From contig NC_135027.1 in NCBI RefSeq assembly GCF_051020955.1, forward strand, positions 372,001-436,000: DNA of 64,000 nt, read 5' to 3'. Both the position numbers and the translations under genes were made by a program. This stretch comes from Megalopta genalis. Lineage: Eukaryota; Arthropoda; Insecta; Hymenoptera; Halictidae. Numbering within the stretch: the first letter of the stretch is position 1; every line of letters begins with the position of its first letter. Below are positions 1 through 12,374 of this stretch, one piece after another. Below the pieces are notes generated by a model, which searched no databases, had not been told where the DNA came from, and saw nothing but the letters and a program-made list of their open reading frames with translations.

Positions 1-1143
1 TATAAACGTTAAGATTTAAAGAGGCATCCGTAATAAATGGAAAATAAGGTTAGGTTGAATTCTAATGACATATTGAAAAGATAAATAGAGAAGTATGCGT
101 TATTATCGATTATTAGGCTTGCAGACCAGTGGTCCAGTAAAATAAAGTAAAATAAAGTGAAATAAAGTAAAATCACATTTTTAGTAACTACTAGAAAAAT
201 ATTTGTACACTCTTCGAGGCCAAATCGAGTCCCAATCCAAAGTTTTCGAAGCGACTTCCGACTTTTCCCAAAAACGTTCTCTGAAGATACAGAGAACTGC
301 ATCGATCGCGAGCAGCGCGTCGATATGCTTGATAAAACTGATCGCAAATGTTCCGCAAAAGAGGACTATATAAAATCGACGCGAGGGTTAGAAAAAAAGG
401 GTTCGATCACGGAACAGTTGAACGTAGGAACAACGGCAGAACGAAAGTTCAGCGGAGGCGAGAAAAAGGGAAGAATGCCGCCGACAAAGGTGTTCCGTTC
501 AAGCGTCGAGGATTCCACGGACAGAGCTAGTCGGCGAACGGGGTAAAACGGAGATAAACGGAGTTTCCCGTGGCCGGCTGGTTTCCCGGCTGGTTTCCCA
601 GGCGATGGAATAGCCGGTCGCCGTGGCCGAATGGAACGGAAGTCCCGATTTCCTCTTTCGAACGTTGTCGATTCCCTCGCGCGCTCGCTCGGCGGAACAA
701 TTACTGCGAATAAGGAAAAGACCGGCGGCCGCGGGCGCAAAACATCAGACGTCCGGTTCCTCTCTGTCAATTAAAGTGAAAACCCGGTGGAAACTAACCG
801 CGGCGGAATCGTCGGGAATCATGCGAACGAGGAATTGAACCGCGGAGGACTTCCGGTGCGTCGACGACGATCGTCCCTCGATCGGTGGATCGCTCTCCAG
901 CCGCTAATTAACACGATAACGGTTCATGCAGGTTTATTTATACCCACGGTGCGTCTTCTGGCCGCCTCGATCCTCCTCGATCCGATCGCCTCCTCCACTG
1001 CTCCGAGATCCGACGCTTCCGCTCGGAAGAACGCGGCCGTGTCCTCCACGGCGAGAGGACAACAGACGGACGGGCCTAATCTCTAATATATAACCCTACA
1101 CGAGAATTTGAACGAACACCGATCGCCGGCCGCGTCCACTTAC
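1..1143. other. Probable intron downstream of exon B; no gene recognised
   Basis: This stretch follows the donor of exon B on the minus strand, so it should be intronic. Bases 1-240 are AT-rich, including a short repeat of a AATAAAGT-like unit at about 140-172. The rest is GC-rich. Open frames occur on both strands without splice support. A TATATAAAA string on the plus strand is noted separately. Confidence 0.4.
367..375 (+). promoter_or_regulatory. TATA-box-like string
   Basis: TATATAAAA occurs on the plus strand in an otherwise mixed-composition region. It matches the core-promoter consensus, but no clear initiator or downstream gene on the plus strand supports it, so it may be chance. Confidence 0.12.
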
Positions 1144-1338
1144 CACGGAGATGTTCTCCTTCTCCAGTTCGTTCTTCTTGCTCTTCTTGGTCTTCTTTGT
1201 GCGGGGCGTGAGGTTCGGCGAGGCATCGTTCCCGGCGACGCCCTCGATCTTCTTCTTCTTCGTCTTGGTGCCGCTCTTCGCCGTCGACGAGGTCACCACG
1301 GTCGATGTCGTCGTTATTGTCTCCTCACGGCTCTCGCT
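1144..1338 (-). CDS. Internal coding exon (exon B), lysine-rich, probably of the same gene as exon A
   Basis: The exon is 195 bases (65 codons). On the minus strand a pyrimidine-rich stretch ending in CGCGCAG precedes base 1338, and a GTAAGTGG donor begins at 1143. Both ends are in phase 0, matching the phase-0 end of exon A, so a direct join keeps the frame. The peptide begins with a Ser/Thr-rich segment (residues 1-22) and then has Lys clusters at about 25-30, 48-55 and 60, each next to Ser, Thr or Pro. It is strongly basic, in contrast to the acidic exon A. No domain was recognised. The gene must continue to the left of the window. If the intron were retained, 15 more codons would be read to a stop at 1096-1098. 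Intermediate or alternative exons between A and B cannot be excluded, and membership of the same gene is an inference from strand, phase and character. Confidence 0.7.
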
Positions 1339-3092
1339 CTGCGCGAAAAAAGAACCAGGACAATTAGACCCTAATTGCTCGACATTTGCGACCACGCGCG
1401 ACCCTGTCCCGCCTGCCCCGGGACACATTTCTATTTCGCCGTTTTGTTTAGCCCCGAACTGGGTCGTTCTTTGTTCCTTACGTAGAAACGGCTCTTACGG
1501 GGATAATCGAATCACGCGCAACCCGTGTGCAAATGCTTTTCCTAGCAATCTTACTGAATGTGTGTGTGTGTAAACACGTGCTGTCGACAATCGTCGGACG
1601 TGTTTTCTTCAAACGGAGCAGAAGTTTGCACACTTTAGCCATTCGCAGATTTCGAAAGTATACCAAGAAGATTATTTTGCCGAGAGAAATAGGGCGCGCG
1701 TCAGAGATTTCAATCATGGAAACAATGACTATATTTTTGCAACTTTGTGATAGACGACATTCTCATTGAGCTAAGCTTCTGTAAAATTAATATGCAGCGG
1801 GCTGTCCTAGAAGGAACGAATGCCTTTTTCTCATTGAATCGAAGTGCTCGTCGAATCTTCCTTCTTCATAATTTTTTATTACACGTATGTCTGTATATAT
1901 AATTTAAATATAATAAATTAAATGTATGCTACGTATGACTTGCATGTTCACACATTTCTTTACTTCACATTAAATTTATCCTATTTTCTGTCGGATCATT
2001 GTATTCGATAATCGCCGCCAATGTTCGCTAATAAACAGGACCATTTGTTACATAACATTTTAATCGAGATTCTAGAACGACCGTTACAGGATACGTTATA
2101 CATATTACTATAAATATTCCCGGTGGGGAAAATTGAGAAGACAGCCTGCGGCAGTTTCGCGAGACTTTGTCGCGAAAACGGAGCCGATATCGTCGTCGTT
2201 AAGATGCGGCCCGGAGAAGATTGCCGATCTCGCAAGAAACGCGTCGCAATAGTTAACGACCGGATTGAAGAGCGTGACGGCCAATTTCCTTAACGACGGA
2301 GCACGCGGATATCGCGGGACGCGAGAGACATCCGGAGGGAGGATCCTCCTGGAAAGTTACGAAAGATTGAAAGTGGAGTCGCTAATAACAGCGATCGACG
2401 CCGCGACCTCCTTCTGTATGTTTTCCTGCGCCACCGTCCAGGAGATGGCACCTCGTAATCCTTTTGGTCTTGCACGACGACGACGACAACGACGACGAAA
2501 CCGGCGATTAGTGTCGCCGTCGTCTCGGGCGATAGACTTTTTCGCGGGCGTCCGCTAAATCAAGGCTGACCGGTGGCCTACTATTTTGCATATTGGAAAG
2601 GTGACACTCGGCGCTCGTGTAATTGCACGGGCGGTTTCTACGGCCACGATAGAAAATGGTAACTCGTCTTCCTGCGTGCCACGAAAGTGGACCGCGCCGG
2701 TGACGAGCGATGAAAATCGGGTCGGAATCTCGACCGATCGAATTTTATGCGGAATCGAACGACGATCGAACATCCTGCAGCGTGTTGCAGTCGCGCGTCT
2801 CTGTTCCGAAGACGATAACTCGCGAACCGGGAGCGTGAAACGACGCTGCTGTTTCGTCCGTGGAAATTATTTCTTTTCGCTTCTGTTTTTCGCGTCTAAT
2901 CAAATCTCGAATTTCTACGACAGAGCACACCCCGATTCTGCGTCTACCGCGGTGTTTCTCTGCACGGTTTTGATCCGGCAGCAATTTTTCACCGCAATTT
3001 CACACCGATCAAGTTGTTCGATTCACGATTATCAAGGTTGCAAAGATACGTTGACGAGGAATTTATTCGACACATTTTTTGCTTGGGACAAA

Positions 3093-3230
3093 TGAGCCGT
3101 TTATTTTGAAAGTGGCATAAGTCACTTTTTTTTTTTTAATGAAAAGATACCGTTCAATTGTAATTAGTGTTACCATTAACTCGATTTTTTTGAAAAAGTG
3201 ACTTATGCCACTTTCAAAATAAACGACTCA
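3093..3230. mobile_element. 138-bp palindromic MITE
   Basis: The left arm starts TGAGCCGTTTATTTTGAAAG and the right arm is its near-perfect reverse complement ending in AAACGACTCA. The arms are close to 40 bases, continue through GTGGCATAAGTCAC, and flank an AT-rich centre with a T tract. It contains no coding capacity. The two-base AA flanks on each side could be part of a target duplication. The transposase family is not determined. A transcript would fold into a long hairpin. Confidence 0.8.
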
Positions 3231-4294
3231 AACATTGCGATAGAAATCGCTAAAAATCCGAATGGATAAGTTATTGTTGCTTCTACAAAGAGAAACGAAG
3301 CACCTGATTTTAGTGCTCCGTCTGGAGAACTAAATTCGAAACTTGTATCGGGCACTCGCTGCATCATTCATCCGGTCTCGCAATATTTTAATCCTTCGAT
3401 CCACCGAGAGGGGCGCGTTCCATATCTCAACCGCGGCTCATTTACAATTAGCGCCTTTTGCGTGCGGAGTTTTTATTAATCATCCGGCTTATCCGATCAG
3501 GTGATGAGGCAACATAAAATTCCTCGCGAGATCGTCGAACGATCGCGAATATGCGACGATTAATATCCGGCGGGTTGAACAACTATCCTCGGGACGGATC
3601 GGGGAAAACGATTCGTCGAGGAAACAGAAGTAACGCGGACCAAGATTTGTAGATCTATTTCTGGAGCCCCGCAATTAGCAACGCCGAACAACTTCACTTC
3701 GTTTAACGCACAGATGCGTCCGGGTTAAGAAGCCACGCACAGCCGCTTTCTTCAATTAATAAAACGGCTGAGTTACGAGCCGTGCAGAGCGATGAAAGGG
3801 CAAAGCGGGTCGCGCATTCCTTTTCCACGCGTTAATAACGTATTAACAGCGGAATGGTTGTTGATCGCGTGGCTAACGTTATTCGGAATCGCGTCCGTCG
3901 ACAAAAATTTCAACCGTGGTTTTCCTGTATTTTTAACGTCGAATTGCGAGAATGATCGACGTAGAAATAATCTCGATTGGCAATCGTGTGTTCCTCGTGC
4001 AGAGAATACGATCATTTATACCAAGAAGGAGAATTCAAGAAATTAAATAAATTTGTTATACAGACGTTTCACGCGGAAACTTAATTTACGAGTCTATAAA
4101 AAATACTTGTATATGTGGACGGTTCGGAAGCCGGTTAGTGTAAGTCCAGATTTAAAAAAAAAATGAGTTACGCAGTGCGAATACATTTTTATCTTAATTA
4201 TAGACATAATAAATATATTTAATTTCCTTCTTCGCACTATTTTTATTTTAGGACTGTTGACATTATAAAAACTCTTTCATAGGAAGCGATTTAA

Positions 4295-4534
4295 CCCTTT
4301 GCACTTGAGCGGTGACTATGAGGCACCACTAAAATTGTTGTATCACGTTCCAAGATAATTTTTATATCGACAAAGTTTAGATTTAAAAAATTGTTGAAAG
4401 TGTAACTGTCGTACGAGTCGCCATAAAACTCAATGTCATATGCATAAAATGCACTTGGTCGTATAAAATGGAAATATTATAAGTCAGAAAAACTATTTTT
4501 GATTTACAGTTAAACAGGCTTCGAGTGCAAAGGG
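4295..4534. mobile_element. piggyBac-type MITE (TTAA target site), 240 bp
   Basis: The element is flanked by TTAA at 4291-4294 and 4535-4538. Its ends are the inverted repeat CCCTTTGCACTTGAGC and GCTTCGAGTGCAAAGGG. The interior is AT-rich and non-coding. TTAA duplication with terminal CCC is typical of piggyBac-superfamily elements. A decayed relative in the opposite orientation starts at 38800. Confidence 0.8.
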
Positions 4535-7231
4535 TTAATAAATCTCCTAAATCAAGCAGATTTTATAAAAATAACGAAACGTCTAAATAAAAGCCTTATC
4601 CTTCTCGCAACAAACGTTAGTCGTTTTCGATACACGACACGGTTCCCTGTTAATAACATCTCGTGTGAAAATATGGTATCCTGTACTCGAAGCTTTCGAA
4701 GCGACCCCGATGTGCCAGAATCGTGTCCGAGCACTAATAAAATCGTCACCGTTAATTCCAGCAGTCTCACCGTGCGACCGTAATTACGCCGTTACAAGAA
4801 AATCTGCATCCATTCGGAGCAGTAAACACCGCTCGGCGTCGTCGAAGCCTGGAAAACCGGGAAAGTCGCGTAAACGATGTCTGAAGATAAGTAAACGGCA
4901 CCTCGGCGAGCTACCTAAACGCGGCCAGCGATTTCTCACGGTGATTTTTATCATGGTCGTTATGCCTAATGAATTTCCGGCGCGGTGCGGCGGCGGCGGC
5001 GGTTGCCGGTTCAGGGACGTCGAACGGCCGACGAACGAGAGGCCGAAACAACCCGGTCTGGCCCAACTGTGAACGCATCATTCGGAGAAACTCCGTCCGG
5101 TTCACCGGGACACAACCCCGCGGAGAGCGCCGCGAAGAAACGTTCCGCGTTTTCGCTTTAATTGAAACGATCGCGATTACCGTTTCTGTTAAATATTCAT
5201 GCGCGGACCCGAGCGGAGCGGATCGGTTCGGTTCCCACCGCGATCGTTTGCGAAGATCGGGGTCTGAACGGTGTTGGTAAACATCGCGGAGAGATTTCGG
5301 TCGAAATTCATATCGAGTTTTGCCGAGTTCCTGCGTTAATTGACGGCGAATTGTTTGTAGCGAAGCAAACGGTCGCTGCGAAATATTCATGGGGACCTGC
5401 CCCGCGGTCGGGTTCGCTGTCGCTAATGGAAGCTATTATTTCCACCCCGAGCGCGGCACCGTGTTTGCCCAGACTATGGAACGGATACTAAAATTTTACT
5501 TCGTGTAAAATCGAGCCGAAGTGCGCTCTCGTAGACGGGGCGCGCGTGTAAAATTTCATTGCAAACGACAGATTTACGATGCTCGTCGGCCGCGATCGAA
5601 CGAAACGAACGCGACCGAACGGATGAAAAATGGGTCGCCGGTGTTAATTGACGTCTTGAAAGTTCTTTCAGCGGGTCGTCGCTTGAAAAGTGTACTCCGT
5701 TAACCAGTTAGCCGCTGCAATATCGTTGAAACGTGTTGCAAGTTAGCGTAATTATACCGTGCATGTTCGAGCTTCTTCATACTTTTACGCTTTTAACGAG
5801 AAAAGATGCTCGTCGATAAGAGCTAACTGGTTGAAAGTATATCGATGCGATCGATGGACTGCGAATCCTTGTGTAAAATAGAATTTTTCCAAGACGATTC
5901 GGAGCAGCAGAAATGAAATGAAAACGAATTGTTTCCTCAATCGTTCCAATAAGCTGAAAATACTGTAACAATATTACGAAATTCTTCTTACATCCTCGCA
6001 ATTTCAACTATACATACACGACTTTCTTCATAAATAATATTTATAGTATTCATTTATAATATATTTGTAATAAATTATAATATATAATTTGTCGAAATAT
6101 CGAACGACGTACTCGAAGTAACATTGCAAGCCTGTTTAACCATAGAATATTCCGGAGAAAACAACTGCAACCGCGTGAAACGAGATCAGAAATTCTTCGT
6201 CGACGACTCCGTTCGCGAGGAAACGATTTCGGACGATCTCGCGAGCATTTCCGCATATTACCCGTAATAATAGCGTCTCAGGTGGACGGAGTCAGCAAAA
6301 GTCTCGGCCATCGCTCGCGATGATTAATTACGCCGCCAGCGAAAGTTAGCGAACGAAATTCATTTCGATTGTCTGGGCCTTAATGAAGAGATCTCTGGGC
6401 GCAGGAATTAGTCGCGAGAATGGTCGGCGGTTATCGTGATCTTCTTATTAGGCCCGATAAGACCGGCCCCGATCGGCACAATGGTTCGTTAACGGCGTCT
6501 CCGACGAGAGAGATTCGCGCGGGTTCGAGCGGGCTCGGGCGGGTTCTCGCGCGTGCACGGCCGCGAGGAGACGACACACACGTAATTACGGGCCACGTAA
6601 CTCGAGGAACCCGATTCGAGCCCGCGATTACGCTCGCATTCTTCCCGAAAGCCGGCCGAGCACGTTTCGAAAGTCACGGAGCCGCGCGCGCCAAGCGCCG
6701 CGGACCGTATCATCGCGCGTTGTAATTAATATCTGGCGTCGAGGCTTCCTCGCCTCTCCCGAGGCATCGGCAACGATCGAAGAAGACGATCGGACCGATC
6801 CCGATCGCTCGAGCCACGATGAAAATTTAGATGGTCACGGTGAATAGGAGCTGCCTCTTTCCGCCGGCCTTTTCGTAACATCACTTTCTAATACCGACCG
6901 GCGCGCGATGATGATTCACTTTCGTGATTTTTGGATCGTCCGTGACGACGTCCGATCTTCGTCCACGGAAAAATTGCGGGATCACGGCGCGATCGTAATC
7001 CGGCAGGTGGCCGAAGGGAACAGGCTTGCTTTTGCGTCCACTATTGCAAAATGTCCCGGCTGATTAATGATACGTCGCTGATTTATCAGCTAATTTATTC
7101 CGGTCACTCGAATTAATTGGTTAACCGTGCACTCCGACCGATTCGGATGTTTTTATTCGAGTTCTAGAGAACTAGGAGATTTTACGGAGACCGTTTATTC
7201 CAGCAATCTTCTGTCCGCTGACAGCTAAGTA

Positions 7232-7409
7232 TAGTTAATGTCTCCCTAATTGACGCTTAGATTCTGCACAATAATGGACAATTTGGGAAGAGGAGATACG
7301 ATTAGTCGAGCCTTGCAGCTCATTTTTATAGTTGTTGACAATCGTATATCCTCTTCGAAAATTGTCCATTTTTATGGACAATTTGGCGTCAATTAGGGAG
7401 GCATTACTG
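7232..7409. mobile_element. pogo/mariner-type palindromic MITE, family P, copy 1 (178 bp)
   Basis: The element ends in GGGAGGCATTACTG next to TA, and starts with a slightly decayed version of the family end CAGTAATGTCTCCC, also next to TA. Inner arms share GGACAATTTGGGAAGAGGAG and its complement. CAGT ends with TA target sites suggest a Tc1/mariner/pogo origin. It is non-coding. Apparent open frames here come from the palindrome. Confidence 0.8.
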
Positions 7410-7657
7410 TAGTTATTTAAATCGGAAAATACCGCAATTTTATAAGAACATTTTATCCCGGGGAACGAGTGGTCCATTTTTATTTCAAACCACAGAAGTT
7501 CGAATGATCTATCCATTAATTCAGTGATAGAATCGAAGTAGATTTTCAGAGTGAGAACATTTCGCGAAAGAAACAATGAACGAATCGTCGAACAATAAAT
7601 ATCGTGCACTGAAACGACGACCGCGGCGAACTCGATTGAAGCTTTCATTCTAATCTG

Positions 7658-7873
7658 CCTTAATGTCTCCCTTACTGACGCGCAGACTGTCCACAAAAAT
7701 GGACAATTTGGGAAGAGGAGATACGATTATTCGAGCCTCGCAGCTCGTTTTTAATAACTGTCGAAGATCGGTAACTATAAAAACGAGTTGCAAGGATCGA
7801 ATTCGCAAGGCTCCTCTTCCCAAATTGTCCATTTTTGTGGACAATCTGAGCGTCAATTAGGGAGACATTACTG
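7658..7873. mobile_element. pogo/mariner-type palindromic MITE, family P, copy 2 (216 bp)
   Basis: This is the same family as the element at 7232, only 248 bases away. The right end is intact (GGGAGACATTACTG followed by TA) and the left end is slightly decayed (TG in place of TA). The two arms are nearly complementary over about 90 bases, so the element would form a long hairpin. Confidence 0.85.
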
Positions 7874-8056
7874 TACTCGGCTGGATTTACTGTGCGCGCG
7901 TTGCACGCAATTTAACTCGTATGGCAATAATCCGATACTTAGTTCGAATCTTGGTTTAGCATTTTTCCACCATTATTCATCGGACTAAATTGAATTAAAT
8001 ATGCTAACACGAAGCAATTTACACAATGATTACATTGTAACTAATTTCTAATTTAA

Positions 8057-8263
8057 CACTAAACCTGCCACGGTCAAAATGACCGATATTTTATTTTACG
8101 ATACTACAAACTTCGGAGACTTCTTCGTGGAAAATGATTGAATAAATTATATTATTGAAACAAGTCTCATAATCAAAACTTCACAAAATCCAGGTGAATT
8201 CTATCTTTTCACTCTTATGAGTCAATGCACTCTAATCATCGTTACAGATCGGTTGGTATAGTG
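8057..8263. mobile_element. MITE with TTAA target site, family T, copy 1 (207 bp)
   Basis: TTAA flanks both ends (8053-8056 and 8264-8267). The termini are CACTAAACC and GGTTGGTATAGTG. Just inside the left end is a small palindrome, GGTCAAAATGACC. This sub-terminal palindrome recurs in the elements at 14250 and 22684. The TTAA site suggests a piggyBac-type origin. No coding sequence. Confidence 0.7.
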
Positions 8264-9424
8264 TTAAAAGTCGAACACACCTGCGTGCAGAATTGTCTCC
8301 TAGAAAGTGAGAAGATCGCGTGGCCTCTTAGATAAGCGAACGATTCGGACTTTCAGCGACGCGTTCGTCGGTCGCGTCCACGACGTTCAGACGGAGACGG
8401 AACCGTGGTTAACACACATACCGTGGCGAATCGGTGTTTCCATCGCGCGAAACCGCATCGACGGAAACGCGGCGCGGCGCGGCGCGGTTTCCCGCGCGTT
8501 GCCCCCCGGCTAACGATTTCGGCGGCCGTTTCCGGCGTTCCCGGACGGAACACACGCACACGCACACGCACACACACACCCGCGCAAACACCGTCACACA
8601 GATGGAAGACGACGAACGCGCACACCGTGTTGCCGGAAAATCGATCCCGGCGAAGTTGAAGCGCGGACCAGACGCGAGCACACCGGCCACCCACTCAGAA
8701 CGACAGCGCGCGTCTACCTTGGCAACGAGGTCGACGAAAGCTGACGGAGGAACGTCGGAGAGCGAACACTACCGAGGAAGGAGACAGAAGACAAGGGAGC
8801 TTGATGAAAGGTAGGGGAACTTGTGGTTCCCGACGTCCTGGGACCCACCGCTGGAAAAAGCGTAATTGTCGTTCAAGCCGAGGTTCGCCAATACGATAAA
8901 AGAGGCTCGACCGATTGTTTTCTTCTTTCTTTACCATTTTCGAAGAGATCCGCACTCTGTACACCGTTTCTAATTTTACAGAAGTGGCATGCAAGACTCT
9001 ATTGGTTGTTCGAAGCGAGTCTAAGAGACGGGACGCGGCAGTGGGTGCATTTTTGTTGGCGAGTGAAGTCGAAAGTGAGCTCACGATGTAGGAAACGATA
9101 ATTTCGAAACGCGTTTGGCGAGAACGATGCACAGTTTGCAAATGTTTATCCTTGATTATAGAGTTACCATGAATGAAATAAATTAGAAGGCGAGTTCAGG
9201 AATGTTTACAGCGAACGTACAATCCATGAAATACTTCTTACGTGTCTTTTCCAGATTGCATTTAATTATTATTGAATAAACTGCGGTATCGGAATGTCTG
9301 ACAGAAATTAAGCCTGTGTTTGTGCTATTTAATCGGACGTTTTTCTGGCATTGATTTGAAATAATAAGACAACACTCTTCCTCTCTGTCGCAGCCATCAA
9401 TTTTCACTCACGTGAGTAGGAGAT

Positions 9425-9943
9425 TATTCGAATAAAATTTGAACCGAGGAGTTTATTCGAATAAAACTTGACTCGAAAAATTCACTCGAATAAAATTTGA
9501 ACCGAGGAATTTATTCGAATAAAACTTGACTCGAAGAATCCATTCGAATAAAATTTGAACCGAGGGATTTATTCGAATAAAACTTGACTCGAAGAATTCA
9601 TTCGAATAAAATTTGAACCGAGGGATTTATTCGAATAAAACTTGACTCGAAGAATTCATTCGAATAAAACTTGACTCGAAGAATTCATTCGAATAAAATT
9701 TGAACCGAGGGATTTATTCGAATAAAACTTGACTCGAAGAATTCATTCGAATAAAATTTGAACCGAGGAATTTATTCGAATAAAACTTGACTCGAAGAAT
9801 TCATTCGAATAAAATTTGAACCGAGGAATTTATTCGAATAAAACTTGACTCGAAGAATTCATTCGAATAAAACTTGACTCGAAGAATTCATTCGAATAAA
9901 ACTTGACACAAAGAATTCATTCGAACAAAACTTGACTCGAAAA
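9425..9943. repeat. 29-bp minisatellite arranged as 58-bp A/B dimers (about 18 monomers)
   Basis: Each monomer begins ATTCGAATAAAA. Type A continues with TTTGAACCGAGG and type B with CTTGACTCGAAG. They mostly alternate A-B, but consecutive B-B units occur near 9660 and at the right end (about 9850-9943). The array is in the large intron. The TTCGAA core makes each monomer partly self-complementary. Confidence 0.9.
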
Positions 9944-12374
9944 ATGCGCAACGATTCTGCCACCCACGCGCGCAACTTCAACGAGAAATCGATCAGCGGA
10001 AGAACTCGTACAAGGCCCACTAAACAGACGCGTCCACCAGGGGACCGATAAAGTTTAGACTGCTAAAACACAGGTCCAGTCGCGCGAGGAGCTCGGCGAA
10101 GAGGAATATCGTCAGGACGAAGAAGCGAAGGAAGGCGTGGGAGAGTGTCGAACGATCGAAGACCAGGTCCTACCTTGTTGATGATCATCCTCGTCGATCC
10201 TCTGCGGAGGATCGCTCGTCGACCGGCTGGATCCACGGCTCCGGAGATGTCTGGGCTCGCGAGTCCCAGGTTCAGGAAACTCGGTGCTCTCCAAAGCGTG
10301 GACAGCCGGGAGGAAATCGTGGGGATAAGGTGGATTTCCGCGATTGGCCGTTTCCACCGGACACGGGGAGACGGTTGGCCGCGTGCGTGTTGGCCAGGTG
10401 AAGCACACGAGGGGAGCGGAACACGGTGTTCATCGGGCAGAACGAAAGGTGCCGGGCCCCCGGGATCCAGCAGCAAGCGGAGCCGCCGGATTGGCCGACG
10501 GTCGTAGTCGGCGGTGTTAGTGGTCGTTTCGTCGTTTCACGAAAGATCGACCTCGATATCACACCGGCCGAGCGTGTTTCACGTAACACGCGCGCCGATT
10601 TTTTTCTTTCGGAAAATCGGATCCTGACACACATCGGGACTCTGCCCTGGAAACCTGGGGACCTTGACCGGCTCTGGCTCAAGGTCGCCGGGCGAAAAGG
10701 ATCCCCAGGATCTGGGATGAGGACGACCCCGTTCTCAAGGAATAAACTCGTTTTTTGTTGGTGACGAAAGAATTCGCCCGCGGTACAGCTGTCGTTAATC
10801 CCCTCGCATTGTAATTAGGAGTCGGACGATGATTTCATAGATAATCTACGAAACACGGATCTTATTGGACTCTTTGTAATCGAAAGAAAGTTTGATTCCT
10901 CTCAGTCACTAAAGTTTAGGTAAAAACAGGTGAATTTATTATATTTATCTTCAAATTTATTTATCTAAAAACTTAGGTAAATTTTTAGTAGAAAATAGAC
11001 GTGCATTTATAGAAGTTAAATAGCCTTGACATTTGAATAAAACTTGATATTTTAATAAATATACTTCTTATTAAAAATTGAAAGTTCATATTATGTTAAA
11101 ATTTATTGGAATATCGTTTTACTTAGCGCATATGGCAAATAGAGAAATATATAAACGAAAATGAAATAAAAAATAAATAAGAAGAATAGAAAATACAAAA
11201 ATAAAAAATAAATAAGGAAAATAGAAAATACAAAAATAGAAGATCATAGAAAATGAAATTAACATTTTCGTTGATACGACACAAATTTGGATCGTCTGAT
11301 AAAGAAGTTTTGCTACAGTCGGTTATCTGTGTAACAAATTTCTCAACTTTTGACGGCAGGTGTACAACGATAAAAAAAAAAAGTATTTTCGTTCTATTAG
11401 GGAAACTATCGAGCACGAAAAAGTGCTGACCGACGCACAGTTACGAAAAAAAAAACAAATCATAGTGCAAGGGATTGTCGAGGAATCCTGAATGATTCGT
11501 CTTTGATTCATAAATGTGAGTAGCTTCGGACGAGAGACTTTATAATCGAAGCAATAAATCTGGCAGCTGTGCGCGCGTACGTGAAATCATTTAATCATTT
11601 ACTTAGAGTACTCAAAGAAAAATGAAAGTGAATAAACGCCGTTGCCTGCAGCTTCGCGATCGTTTCTTTACGATCTCTCCCCGGGCGCTAAACGCGCCTC
11701 GAGCATTCATTTTCTCCTCTTTCACTCTAAAATCCGAGTTCATTGCCCATGAAAGAAGTAATTAAACCGGTAGAAAAGAGAGTACGTACTACAACCGGAT
11801 AATTCCTGGAGAACGGGCGCTAACCTTTAGCTCCGGTCCCAAGCTAACAAAGCTGAAAGGTCATTTGCAACGTCTAACCAGCCTTGCCGGTTCGCAAGGC
11901 TCGCGAAGTCAGCAAAGTGGTACAAAATCGCCCAGCTGAGATTGCAGCGAGATCCACGTTGGTACGGAGCAGTCTCAAGACTAAAAGATCGCGGCTTTTC
12001 CTGCGGAAACTTTGCTTTTCCAGAAGGGGAAGTTAGTCCATGGGCGAAGGCAACGCGCGTGAAATGGCCAATCATCCCGTAACGTTCCCCTCGTTCGCCG
12101 ATAAGAAATCAATGGAGCCGTTCGTGCGTCGTCTCGACAACAAATACCTGCGATACAAGCTGCTGAACCCGCGGGATAACGTACCAGAAGAGAAAGGAAT
12201 TTCGCACTTCGATCGGTAAACGATGAACACCGATAACAGAGCGCGCGGTACTTCCATGTTCATCGCGAAACAAATCTGTGTATTCGCTAAATTATAGTAC
12301 GCACGCGCGCGCCGCTGTCGATAATAATTTGCGAACAAAAGATTTTTCCCTTCTCCACACTTTCATGAAATAAT

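Noticed and set aside
7235..7860. Repeated peptide (KMDNLGRG type) in several short frames
   Set aside because: It is the translation of the palindromic arms of family-P MITEs and appears on both strands and in every copy.
9425..9943. Regular array that might look like CRISPR
   Set aside because: There are no unique spacers and the organism is a eukaryote. It is a minisatellite.
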